This document shows, piece after piece, positions 39,471-49,500 of a stretch of DNA of 64,000 nucleotides (position 1 is the stretch's first letter; each line of letters starts with the position of its first letter). Below the pieces are notes generated by a model that saw only the letters and a list, made by a program, of their open reading frames with translations, had not been told where the DNA came from and searched no databases. The DNA is from Puccinia triticina. Its lineage: Eukaryota; Basidiomycota; Pucciniomycetes; Pucciniales; Pucciniaceae. Position numbers and translations under genes: made by a program. Location of the stretch: assembly GCF_026914185.1 (NCBI RefSeq), contig NC_070575.1:124001-188000 (forward strand). Direction: 5' to 3'.

Positions 39471-40510
39471 TCAGCTGGAGGGCAGATTGGAGGGAGAGGG
39501 AAGGGGGACGGACTCGAGCAGGGCGCTTGTGGATTCGATGAGCATCCGCAGTCCGCGGGAGCAGTACTTGAGCTCGAGCAGATCGTAGGCTGAGGGAGAG
39601 CCAGTCAGCCAGAGATCTTGAATGGGCATGTCAAGAGGATGGGGACCGACCGGAGACGAGGGCGTCGATGGCGTAGACGATCCGTGCCCACCCGAGCCGA
39701 TGGAGGGCGTGTTTGGAGTGCTTGAGGGAGGCCTTGCGGGCCCTGTTGAGTCTGGTGTCGGCGGCGATCTGCTCGAGCAGCAGCGGGGGCTGGGGAGGGT
39801 GGTCGTGAGTGGTGCGGAGGAGGCGCTTGTTGTGCCTGATGGACTGCTCGGTGTCGGCGAGGGCCTGGCGGGTGGAGCGGCCGAGGTGCCAGAGCGCGGC
39901 TTTATCGAGCGAGGAGCGGGCGTAGTGGAGGATGTTGAGGGCCAGGTTGGCGAGGTTGGTGGCCGTGGAGAGGAGTTTAGGAGGGCTCCTGAGCAGGCTG
40001 AGGTTGTCGAGCAGGGTGACGGAGATCTCGAGTGCGTTGGTGGCCGATTCGATGGTCGATCGGAGCTGGTTCTGGTTCTGGTGCTGGTTCTGGTTCTGGG
40101 CTGCTGGTGGTTCGGTGGTGGTGGTGGTGGTGGTGGTGTGTGTGGTGGTGGTGGTGGTGACTGTGAGTGGGATGAGTGGGAGGGTTCGCTGGATGGCGGA
40201 TAGGCTGATGAGTGTGATGAGGATGGTCCTGGTGGTCCTCTGCTGGCGGGGTGTGCGGCTGAGGTAGATGAGCCATCGCAGGCTGGATTCGAGCAGTCTC
40301 TGTGGGGTGGTAGTTAGCAGGGTGTTGAGTTTGAGTGGTAAGTAAATATACTTGCGAGCAGCTTGTCCCTGTCCTGGTTGCTGGCGAGCAGTGTGCGGAG
40401 TGCGGCTGATGGGGCTGCTGCTGCTGGGCTGGGAACGAACTGGGAAAAAAGATGATCGGTGAGCTGGGGCAGACTGGGCCATGCTCCTGCTGGCTGACCT
40501 TCGAGTGCAT
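39471..40510 (-). CDS. PEX11: Peroxisomal membrane protein, PEX11 family
   Basis: PEX11 proteins bend and elongate the peroxisomal membrane before division. Four exons: 40510-40499, 40439-40356, 40299-39651 and 39589-39471, in phase, 287 residues. The first exon codes only M-H-S-K. The N-terminal amphipathic helix region is clear: L-L-A-S-N-Q-D-R-D-K-L-L then R-L-L-E-S-S-L-R-W-L-I-Y-L-S-R-T. These two blocks join only if intron 2 uses a GC donor (GCAAGT) with a CCACAG acceptor. A Thr/Gln/Asn-rich insert follows, then L-L-D-N-L-S-L-L and a C-terminal D-A-L-V-S-A-Y-D-L-L-E-L helix pair. Sequence similarity is moderate, so paralogue assignment (PEX11 versus PEX11C) is open. An unspliced frame from an ATG at 40482 gives a wrong N-terminus. 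Confidence 0.72.
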
Positions 40511-40524
40511 CCTCGTCTTCACCA
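40511..40524. promoter_or_regulatory. 14-bp gap between divergent start codons
   Basis: This gap separates the PEX11 ATG (minus) from the phosphatase ATG (plus). It is too short for two leaders and a promoter, so the two transcripts should overlap at their 5' ends and each promoter should lie inside the other gene, unless one start is misplaced. Confidence 0.5.
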
Positions 40525-41759
40525 ATGAACAGACGAAACTCCTCCAGGGAGAACTCCAGTCAGCAGCACCCCCACTCCACCACACTCACAGCAAACTAAC
40601 CAAACAACTAATATGTACTAACACAAAACACCACCCCAGCCTGCTCCTCCGCCACCTCCGCCGAACGCCCACACCCCCAGCCAACACCCCCAGCAACGAT
40701 TTCCAGATCAAGCTCATTCACCCAGCCAGCACCACCCCCACCCCAAACACAGCAACACCCACAAACACCACCCCCACAAACCACTCCAACAGAACACCCC
40801 GAGCAGCAGCAAAGCCTCTTCGACCCGCTGCCCCATCTCCCCTCCAGGCTCCGCCAGGCCACCCTCAAGCTCGTCCCGCCCCCCAACTTCGGATTCATCG
40901 AGGGCTCGCTCTTCAGGGCCGGCGAGCCCGCCGAGCTGAGCCTCAACTTCATCCAGCGCCTCGGCCTCCACTCCCTCCTCTGGCTCGCCCCACACCCCCC
41001 CAGCCTCCAGTTGTCAGTCCCCACACACACACACACACACACACCCGCCAACCCAGCCAAGCCACACTGACACTCTCTCTTATGTAATCCAGCCAGGAGT
41101 TCCTGCTGCTCCACTCGATCAACTTCCACGACCTCGGCATCCAACACGCCGCCTCGCTCGATGCAGTCACCGAAGAGGCCGTCACCCACGCCCTCCAGCT
41201 CATCCTCAACCCCTCCATCTACCCGCTCATGTCAGTCCTCACTCACCCAAACACAGCGATCGCACCTTACCCAAGCGCTTGCTTTCGTAGGATCATGTGT
41301 GGAGGCGGATCCCATCGCACCGGCACCGTTGTCGGCTGTCTGCGCAAACTCCAGGGCTGGAACCTGGCCTCGATCTTCGAAGAGTATCGCAGGTATGTCC
41401 AGCCACCACTCTCCTCCTCCTCTCTATCGCCACTCACTAACACACACACTCTCTCTCTTTATCAGATATGCAGGCGCCCAACACCACATCATGAACGAAC
41501 AATGTAAGACCATCTCCTCAAGACTTCCATCATCATCATCTCTCTAACTGCTCTTCCCTCTACAGTCATCGAGTTCTACAACGTCACCAGACTCGCTCAC
41601 CGCCTCACCCTCGACGAACCCAGCCACACCCACCACCAAGCAGCACTCAACCATCCCCACCCACAACACCCCACCCCCTCGCCCTCCGATCCTCCTAACC
41701 ATCCTCGCCAGCAGATCTACAAAATCGCTACCCCCTCGGGCCTACACCTCCAAAACTAA
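40525..41759 (+). CDS. Siw14/Oca-type atypical dual-specificity phosphatase
   Basis: In yeast this family includes the inositol pyrophosphate phosphatase Siw14 and the Oca proteins. Six exons: 40525-40558, 40640-41012, 41093-41230, 41291-41392, 41466-41503 and 41566-41759, in phase, 292 residues. Intron 1 has a textbook TACTAAC branch point at about 40616-40622. After a Pro/Thr/Gln-rich N-terminus comes L-V-P-P-P-N-F-G-F-I-E-G-S-L-F-R-A-G, the usual family opening. The catalytic C-x5-R loop is C-G-G-G-S-H-R-T-G with C185 and R191. G-C-L-R-K-L-Q-G-W and E-Y-R-R-Y-A-G follow. Siw14 has K where this loop has S before H-R-T-G. Intron 2 contains a (CA)n run. Which member of the Siw14/Oca group it is remains open. 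Confidence 0.85.
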
Positions 41760-42795
41760 CCCCCATCTCACAAAACCCCCTGTTTCCGTCTGCCCTCACT
41801 GAAATCCAGCCCCATACATTCTAACCGCAATGAGAACTCAACTCGAGGGAATCATACTTCAAAAAGCTTGGATTGTACCAGACTTCAAAAACTGAAAAGC
41901 CCCCGGGTGCGAGACAGCCGGCTCCGAAGGAGGAACTCACCAAGCAACAAGGTAATTTGGGTGTGGCTGGGATGCACGATGTACTCGCAATATCTTGGCC
42001 GCAAAAGCTCTATGTTTCTTTGGAGCAAGCTCTGTGATTAGGCATGAAGCCTGGGCATCTCTTCTGCCCTGCTTGGATGCACCACACCAGGAAAAAAAAA
42101 AAACAAGGTTCCCTTGGCAGCAAGTGACATTTGAACAGCTCTGGCTAGGCATGGCAATCAGGCAGGTTTGGGCTGCAAAATAAATGGGCGGCTCAGGCTG
42201 GGTCAATTTTACTCAAAATGCTACCTGCCTCGAACCTGTTTGGCTAACAGGCTGCCCGCGGGCTGCTGTGGTGTTCTGTAAGGACATGTGAAAAGGTATT
42301 ATGATAGTACAGTTACATACAGGTGGAACTGATTACAAGAGGAGGAGATAATCTTACACAACAGTTACAACATTTACATACATACACCCTTTGGCAGCCA
42401 CAGCGGATTGGACAGAAGAATACACAACATGGATACAAGGACGAGGGAGGAGGAAGGAAGGAGGACCAGAGAGAGGCTTTGACCCCCAAAATTAGGGTGG
42501 GCAGTTACATTATCAAGTTATCCATTAATTTCATTGGTAAGTTAGATTTTGGTGGCCTATATCTTTGTTTATTGGCAATTCAAATAAAACAAAGCTTTAT
42601 GTGGTTATAATGAATCATTTTTTCAACTTTGGAGACACAGGCTTGACCTCTGTAAAAAATTATCCCTGAAAAGAAACCTGAAATTAGTTATCCAACCAAA
42701 TATAGTTACAGATAACTGAATTTTTGACCTAGATTTAATGATTAAAAAGCAGCCAGTGAGCCAATATGTAAATACAATGAATATATGTTAGGAGG
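41760..42795. other. Intergenic region with transposon fragments
   Basis: At about 42078-42130 is a partial copy of the MITE found whole at 53676-53787: it shares CACCAGGAAAAAA and CAGCAAGTGACAT. At about 42136-42265 is a fragment (CTAGGCATGGCAATCAGGCA, then GCCCGCGGGCTGC) related to sequence at 54080-54607. No gene seen. Confidence 0.5.
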
Positions 42796-43682
42796 ATGGA
42801 CAGGGACCGGACCTGCAGGGGGAGGTCGCCTAGGTCCAAGCACGCAAAAGAGGGAGCCCAGCTGGGCCTGAAGAGTCAGGGGCTAGATTATGAGCTATTA
42901 GGTTCAAGACCGGGCTCATGCGCCAGTCACGACAACCTTCATAATCTAGCTTCTTGGGACTCACCTATCCCCGCACAAAGACTCTTCCCAAACCCTCTCT
43001 CCTCCATCTCCCTGAAACACATCGGCTCTGCACCGACTTGTTTCCTTTTTCATGCTTCATCAGTTACACTATTGAATTCGAGTTCCTTACATCGCATTTT
43101 CCTGAAGAACATGGTCAAAGAGATGGTCAAACAAACAAACAAAAGACTTAACAGAACACCCGAAATCCAAGTTGAAGCACCAATCGACAAAAGTCAGAGA
43201 GGTTTACCAATTTCTACCATTGATCCGACGCGCAACCCGACCACGACGCAAGAGAACTTAAGTAGTTAGTTCTCTCCTGCGAGGAATTCAAGCAACCAAA
43301 GTAGCTGGTTAGCGCTGATACATATTTGTTGTACGTTGCATCTTTATAGGAGAGGCTCCTGGGAAAGAGATTGCTTTAGGCCACGATACAGATAGTGAAG
43401 ATAGCTTTAAGGGTTAGTGCATCCTTCTCAAAGTTGCTGAGTTGTGATTAGCATAGATAAAGTCAGTCGTAATTAGCTCGATGTGATATTGATTATGAAT
43501 CATATTTCTTTGGATTGTAATTTGCTCGACCACATTTAGAGATCCCTAATCCGTCAAAGGATGGTCTGGATTGAGACACGGCGGCTAGATACAAAGCCAT
43601 TTTGTCGAACTTGCCGTTGATTGTCGAACCAGGAGCGGTTTCGGTGACAGAACCACCCAAAGAGTTAAATGCAGTTAGTTCA

Positions 43683-44632
43683 CACTGCAAGAAAAACTCT
43701 AGAAACTGCTTGCAGTTGAGATGCAAGAGCTCAAGGCAAGCTATGCCTCATGCATGAATCAAGCACTGGTTGATCCCATGCACATTGCCTAATTTATGCA
43801 AGAGTGAGTCTAAGGTACAAAAAACTGAGTACAGGAGTTGATACCTGTGCAAATTCCCCTTTCATGTGAAAATTCCCCTTTCATTTGCACATACCCCTTT
43901 CATGTGCACATATCCCTTTTGTATGCATTCACCTTTCATAATGTGTACATAGCCCTTTATGTGCACATACCCCTTTCATGTGTGTATATCCCTTTCATGT
44001 GTGTATATCCCTTTCATGTGTGTATATCCCTTTCATGTGCATGTATCCCTTTCACAATGTGTACATACCCCTTTCATCATGTGTTCATGACCCATTCATG
44101 TTTACATGTCCCCTTTGAGTTTTTTACATCCCTTTCAATACCCCTTTCATCATTCAGGTTTACATACCCCTTTGATGTTTACATATCCCTTTCATGTGCA
44201 AATACCTCTTACTGCACATACCCCTTTCATGCATGAATACCCCTTTCATGCATACATACCCCTTTCATCATGTGCACATATCCCTTTTATGTGTTTATAC
44301 ACCTTCTCACATTCCCCTTTCATGCGTACATATTTCTTTCATCTGTACATATCCCTTTCATGTGTACATACCCTATTTATGTTATTCTGGCTGAATTAAA
44401 TGGCACATGGAGCGTTAATAAAAGAAAATAAAAGGGTGCTCAGGGGGATGCTCATTTGCCTCAACCTACTGCATGAGCACTACAGCATGTTCAACATTGA
44501 AATGGTGAACAAGGTACACAGTGAAGGTGTGCCAGCACAGAATTTGGGTGCTTGACTCCAGCTTGAGCCAATCTTTGATTGAAGCTTGCTGCATCTCAAC
44601 TGCAAGCAGTTTCTAGAGTTTTTCTTGCAGTG
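43683..44632. mobile_element. CACTA-like non-autonomous DNA transposon nested in gag
   Basis: The 950-bp element has terminal inverted repeats identical over about 43 nt, beginning CACTGCAAGAAAAACTCTAG. It is flanked by a 3-bp duplication TCA (43680-43682 and 44633-44635). The CACTG end and 3-bp duplication fit the CACTA (EnSpm) superfamily. Removing the element and one TCA restores the host reading frame across the junction. The inside holds no transposase, only a tandem repeat array. Confidence 0.85.
43850..44385. repeat. Minisatellite inside the CACTA-like element
   Basis: More than 20 imperfect copies of a roughly 20-24-bp unit, CCCCTTTCATGTGYACATA, vary in the ATGTG part and in having two to four C residues. 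Open frames across it (rich in P-F-H and S-L) are by-products of the repeat, not genes. Confidence 0.88.
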
Positions 44633-46143
44633 TCAACTGCCGCTGTGGTCATCGATTCCTCGACACCTCCAGAAGTCACAACCATAGTTGAGGTTAAGGC
44701 TATGCAAGATAAGACGGATTGCCAAGAGATTTGGGAGAGAGCGACGGAGGCCTTCGCAAAAGGCAACAAGAAATCAACAGACTTCTTTTTGCGTCTCTAT
44801 GGGAAGATGGATAATGCGACTTCTTTGACCGCTCCAGACAAACCAGACATCCTTTGGTCTTCATCAAGCGACACAATAAATCCTGCAGTCAACGTTGCTA
44901 AGAGATCCGCTGATAAAACAACAATTGTGTTCATCAAAGGTTCTCTGCCCAATCACTTCAATGTTGGGTTCACTCCGTACTTCAATCATAACATCAGAGA
45001 ATTCAGAGGGCCGATTCCGTTGACCATTTTTGATAAGAACTGGCAATGAGACGCAATTCATTACTACACAAACAGAAGATCTAAAGGAGACGAAAAGGAC
45101 GGCAATTACATCGGTTACGAGTATCCCAATGAATGGACGCAGACTTTCAGCAAGTGGACGACAAACCACCAAAACTTCTATATAACCTTCAAAGATATGT
45201 ACGGTTATACTGAATTTGCAAATTGGATTTTGTTACATAAAGAAAATGTTGACAAAATCATTGGGGAAGAAGGTTTTATGACGGCTTTTTGATATGATAT
45301 GATAATACGTCAGAATGCCTTTTCTTATCAAGTAACGACTTCCTTGGGCAAAATCTCAGCGGTAGACATTTTGATTTTTAGGGAGGAGGTCAAGCGTGAG
45401 GCTTGGAGAATCACTTTAACTTTGGGCGAAAACGACTTGCCTGATAACCCTTATGCCATTGGAGGAGAAAAGTTCGGATACGATCCAAATACGGGTAAAC
45501 AGCGTGTGAAATCTAACAAGCCAGTTGAAGATCACGCAAAGCCGGAATCTACTTCTAATCGCGGTAGAGGTGGCTATAGAGGAAGAGGCGACAGATGGGG
45601 ACAAGATAGGTGAAACTCTGATTATGGCGGCTATGGCGACTATCATCATGAAGAACCTTTCAATAAGCAACCTAGAGATCACGGATACAACAACAGTCAA
45701 TATCACGGAGGCAACGACTATGGCGGTCATCAAGGCGGTTATAATAGAGAGTGCGGTGGATATAGAGGAGAGCAAGGTCCCTCAAGGGGTTTCAAGAAGA
45801 AAGACAACGCTTCTTCTGCTAAAGGAAAAGACACTTAGTGGGCTCTTTTCTCCATGTTTCTCTGGTGATCGAAATTTTGTTCTTTTTGGCGGTCTAGAGC
45901 CTTTTTTCTTTTGACAGTCTCGATTTATTTTTGTTGTCATTCATCAAAATGATTTGATATTGCGTTGTGCACCGTGGAGTCAACTTCATTCTTGTTGTGT
46001 TTGATGAATTAAATTCTCTTATACACAGTAATAATCTCAGCTCGTTGCAGCCGCAAGCTTCGGTGAACTCGCTAGATTCCAATAAAATCGACACCTGTAA
46101 ATTTATAAGCATAGCAAGCTTACCAACCGTGATTAATTGTGAA

Positions 46144-47727
46144 ATGAACTTACACAAGTGGGAAGTTGCATTGAGAGAAAATAAATTGCTACCGGAATAT
46201 GAAGACGTACTTCAAGGCTTCATGTTTGGGTTTGATCAAGGGATACCAGATCATAACTTAGAAGGTTTAGACTGCTTTACCCCAGACAACCACGCATCAT
46301 CTGAGAAGGCAAAACCAAATATCAAGGAATCCATTGCGAAAGAGCTGCAGGCAAACCAAATGTTTGGTCCTTTCACCAAACAACAAATGACAGAAGCTTT
46401 TGGATTTTTCAGATCTAACCCTTTAGGTGCCGTGGTTAACAGCAATGGTGCTATTCGTCCAATTAATGATTTATCTTACCCTAGGAATGATCCACTGGTT
46501 CCTTCCGTGAACTCTTTCGTGGATAAGGCAAATTTCAAGAAAACATGGGATGATTTCAACCGTGTTTCAAAATTTTTCGCAGAAGATTCACGCCCGCTAC
46601 AATTAGCTCTATTTGATTGGGAAAAAGCCTATAGGCAAATTCCGACAAAGATACGCCAGTGGAAGTATTTGACGGTGAAAGACTTCGATGGGAACTTTCT
46701 AGTTGACACGCGGATCACATTTGGGGGAGTAGCAGGTTGTGGATCCTTCGGTTGGCCAGCAGACGCGTGGAAGAACGTGATGATGAATCATTTCGAATTA
46801 GTCACCATATTCCACTGGGTGGATGATAATCTTTTCGTCAAAGTTCACGGAGGTGCCGTAACAATGGAAGAAGTTGTCAAGAAGTCCTCCAAACTAGGTG
46901 TCTTGACAAATGAAAAGAAATATTCACCGTTTAGTGATGAACAGAAATTCATCGGTTTTGTCTGGAATGGGGTTGAGAAGACTGTACGCCTACCAGATGG
47001 GAAGATCGAAAAGCGCCTGGACCAGATTAAGCCATATTTGGAGAAAGGAGCACGTTTCGACTACGGCAACGTAGAGGTTCTAGTAGGAAGGCTCAATCAC
47101 GTGTCATACATATTACCCCATTTACGCTGTCACCTGAACTCTTTATACAGGTGGCTCATGTCTTGGCAGTACCGTAGGGCGTTGCGTGATACAACGCCGG
47201 ACGTCCGCGCTGACCTGGAAGTGTGGAAATCGACCTTAGAGAACTTTGAACACACTAGGATAATAAATTATGGACCCCCCATCGACATCGGATGGGTAGG
47301 TGATGCATCAACGTCTTTCGGGGTTGGGGTGTTGGTAGGGAAGCATTGGGCGCAGTTCAAGCTCCACAACCCTAGCGACGGAGTAACTCGGATATCCTTT
47401 CTGGAAACGGTCGCGATACGCCTTGGGCTGCTGATGGTCCTACAGCTACGCAGTCAAAGAGGTAAATCTCTGGTGGTGTGGACCAATAATACGACGACCG
47501 AAAACGGAATCAACAATAAGAAGTCGAGGGACAAACCCTCGAACGCGGAGTGGATCATGATCAAAGAAGGAGTGGAATTGGTCGCAAGGAGGGTGTCGTC
47601 CAAGAATAATAAAGCGGATGCCTTATCGCGAGGGGTGCGTTCGGGTCAGGCGGTGAAACACCAGCTAGTCATCCCTATTCCAGCAGACCTGAAACACCTG
47701 TTATCACAAGTGATCTTTTTGATTTGA
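46144..47727 (+). CDS. DIRS-type reverse transcriptase-RNase H
   Basis: The frame is open from 45967; the first ATG is at 46144, giving about 527 residues. Reverse transcriptase motifs: a G-A-V-V-N-S-N-G-A-I-R-P-I-N-D-L-S-Y block, A-L-F-D-W-E-K-A-Y-R-Q-I-P, F-G-G-V-A-G-C-G-S-F, and the catalytic W-V-D-D-N-L-F in place of the usual Y-x-D-D. The DIRS-like RNase H follows, with W-T-N-N-T-T-T-E-N-G-I-N-N and a final S-K-N-N-K-A-D-A-L-S-R-G. This is the best preserved part of the element. It has no stop or frameshift, while the flanking parts are broken. Confidence 0.85.
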   Translation: MNLHKWEVALRENKLLPEYEDVLQGFMFGFDQGIPDHNLEGLDCFTPDNHASSEKAKPNIKESIAKELQANQMFGPFTKQQMTEAFGFFRSNPLGAVVNSNGAIRPINDLSYPRNDPLVPSVNSFVDKANFKKTWDDFNRVSKFFAEDSRPLQLALFDWEKAYRQIPTKIRQWKYLTVKDFDGNFLVDTRITFGGVAGCGSFGWPADAWKNVMMNHFELVTIFHWVDDNLFVKVHGGAVTMEEVVKKSSKLGVLTNEKKYSPFSDEQKFIGFVWNGVEKTVRLPDGKIEKRLDQIKPYLEKGARFDYGNVEVLVGRLNHVSYILPHLRCHLNSLYRWLMSWQYRRALRDTTPDVRADLEVWKSTLENFEHTRIINYGPPIDIGWVGDASTSFGVGVLVGKHWAQFKLHNPSDGVTRISFLETVAIRLGLLMVLQLRSQRGKSLVVWTNNTTTENGINNKKSRDKPSNAEWIMIKEGVELVARRVSSKNNKADALSRGVRSGQAVKHQLVIPIPADLKHLLSQVIFLI

Positions 47728-47849
47728 ACTTGTCACCGCTACCCTCACATCTAGTTACATGTTCTTTCCCACTCGCGTGCTTCCCTCTCACAATGAAATC
47801 AGCTTCTTTCATTTTTAAAAGATTTCACTTCCTCGGGTCACACCCTTAA

Positions 47850-48480
47850 GGAACCCTCCGAGCTAGACATCCTGGTGCTGCGAGGTTGGGAATCAAATAC
47901 CCTTCGCAGCTACAACTCAGCAGTCGGGAGATTCCTCTTGTTTAAACGAGGATTGTCGTACACTTGAATCTTCCAGCTACTACGGAGGGCATCTACCATT
48001 TCTGCTTGTGGGCAGGGAAGAGGGTAGATGCCACGTATCCCCAAGAGTTTTGTTCCGTGACACTCGGGAAAATACCTTCATGGCTTGAAGGCTTGGCACC
48101 TCTATCACGAAGCAGCGTACCCACAAGTTTGCGAGAGAAGATTAAAACTGATTCTGGAGAGCTTGGCCAAACGAGACGCACTCCGCGCGAAACAAAAGAG
48201 GAAGAAAGCCGTTATGGTTTACGACCTTATCGAGCTGACAGGCGAACTCTCAGGCGGGGATGATTTCGGCCTAGTGGGCCGATGGGAATCGGCTTGTTGC
48301 AAGCTTTACATTAGGGCGTACTCTGTGGACGAGTTTGCTAAGACTATCGCAGCTTTTGAGGTTCTAGACAAGCATAGATGACCCTAGAAGAATCATATTT
48401 GATAACTCTTCTATACATAGGTGTCTGGCGTCCCGGGGAATTGAGGGTCGAAGTGTGGGGGTTCGGCAGGCTCAGGCTTC
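47850..48480 (+). pseudogene. Tyrosine-recombinase-like frame, frameshifted
   Basis: The SAM-like core-binding domain is readable in three successive frames. L-R-G-W-E-S-N-T-L-R-S-Y-N-S-A-V is at about 47876-47925. A-T-T-E-G-I-Y-H-F-C-L-W follows in the next frame, and K-Y-L-H-G-L-K-A-W-H-L-Y-H-E-A-A-Y-P in the third. Shifts lie at about 47960 and 48070, the latter in a GGGAAAATA run. A stretch G-V-W-R-P-G-E-L-R-V-E at about 48421-48453 could be the box I arginine region. I cannot find the later H-x-x-R and Tyr boxes. Confidence 0.6.
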
Positions 48481-48954
48481 TCCCTGAGTTATGGGCATAG
48501 CCCGAACCCTTTCTCCACTTAGACCAAGGGTAGCCACTCCCACTCATTCCTCTTTGCTTCAGGAGGAGGGCCGTCGAGCTGAGTTACTACACACCCAGGG
48601 GCTCCTTCCGAACAGGTCGCGACGCCCTGCAGGTAGTAAGCCCTCAGTACACTCGAGGCTCTCCACCGAGACCCAGACGCCGGCCCCAGTGAAAACCTAC
48701 CAAGAGGAAGGGACCACGGGGGCCTACGGGATGACCACGTGCTGCGACAGCCGCAGTAAAGGCCATTCCGGAAAAGTGTGCAGAGACAGACGAATGGAGA
48801 CGGCTTGGACTATCAAGCAACACAAAGATACAATAAAAACTCTATTGCGCATCTCTACAGCTTTTTACAGTCAGTTGCAGCCAGATTTTCATCTGGATAA
48901 CTGCCCACCCTTGCGGGCCAAATCCTGGAAAGGAGGAGTATTCTAGTTAGGTGC

Positions 48955-49500
48955 AGAGTGCATGGAAGGTGGCTTGGTTACATAGCAACACATTCTGAAG
49001 GATATGGAAGGTGGCTTGGGTACATAGCAACGCATGACATCAGGCAGTGCAATACATGCAGGCAGATAAGGTGTACAAAGAGTGTCACGGCAGCATAATT
49101 CTGTGCAGGTGTACATATGCTGTGCAACTGAAATCTCCTGCAGCTAAATTCCCTCAAACACATTCCCCTGGAGCTAAAATCCCTCACTCTTCAATATAAA
49201 AGGAGCTCTTCTCCCCCCCATAATTTCTCTTTTTCCCCATCAAACTATAGAGGTCTGGTCACATATGGTAGTTTAGCAGTAGTAGTCTTGAGTAGCGTAG
49301 AGTCAGTCAGTCAGTAGAGTGTTAGTGCAGCAGTAGAACCAACAATCAACAACCAACCAACCAACAACCAAACAATCAACAACCAGCCAACCAACCAACC
49401 AACCAGCCAACAACCCATCTACATATAACTAAAGAAATGGCCTCTGAGGGCCAAAAAAACCAGTTCAAATACCTGTCATGTGAGTAACGCCGGCGTCGGT
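48955..49500 (+). repeat. LTR-like copy A, plus orientation
   Basis: The sequence has CCTGGAGCTAAAATCCCT, a TATAAAAGGAGCTC promoter-like block at about 49196-49209, then a C-rich run and CAACCAACCAACC repeats. The same order of blocks occurs in reverse orientation near 58650. Two direct copies of GGAAGGTGGCTTGG followed by TACATAGCAACRCAT lie at 48963 and 49005. Ends and target duplication are not defined. Confidence 0.45.

Larger units (their letters stand above)
43111..45838 (+). pseudogene. Gag-like protein of the DIRS-like element, interrupted
   Basis: A possible first exon starts M-V-K-E-M-V-K-Q at 43111; a possible second starts after a TTTAG at about 43539. The frame then reads D-T-A-A-R-Y-K-A-I-L and reaches the insertion point at 43682. 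It resumes in the same frame at 44633 (T-A-A-V-V-I-D-S-S) and runs to a TAG at 45836. Four in-frame TGA codons interrupt it (43572, 45047, 45290, 45611). The C-terminal part is Arg/Gly/Tyr-rich (R-G-R-G-G-Y-R-G-R-G), consistent with nucleic-acid binding. Identity as gag rests on position and composition. Confidence 0.6.
43111..48480 (+). mobile_element. Decayed DIRS-like retrotransposon (RT plus tyrosine recombinase)
   Basis: The order is a gag-like frame, a reverse transcriptase-RNase H frame, then a tyrosine-recombinase-like frame, as in the DIRS order. The reverse transcriptase and RNase H motifs match the DIRS group rather than Ty1 or Ty3 elements. The gag part is broken by stops and by a nested DNA transposon, and the recombinase part by frameshifts, so the copy is dead. 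I could not identify the split or inverted terminal repeats, so both outer ends are approximate; the leader may start near 42800 and the tail may reach about 48950. Confidence 0.75.

Noticed and set aside
39631..40482. Unspliced 283-codon frame as the PEX11 gene
   Set aside because: The N-terminal part lacks the family helix. The spliced form with D-R-D-K-L-L joined to R-L-L-E-S fits much better.
42796..43269. Plus-strand frame as a separate host gene
   Set aside because: It lies at the leader of the DIRS-like element, and its end (from 43111) looks like the start of the gag-like protein.
43838..44399. Open frame of repeated P-F-H and S-L motifs
   Set aside because: It is a translation of the CCCCTTTCATG minisatellite inside a transposon.
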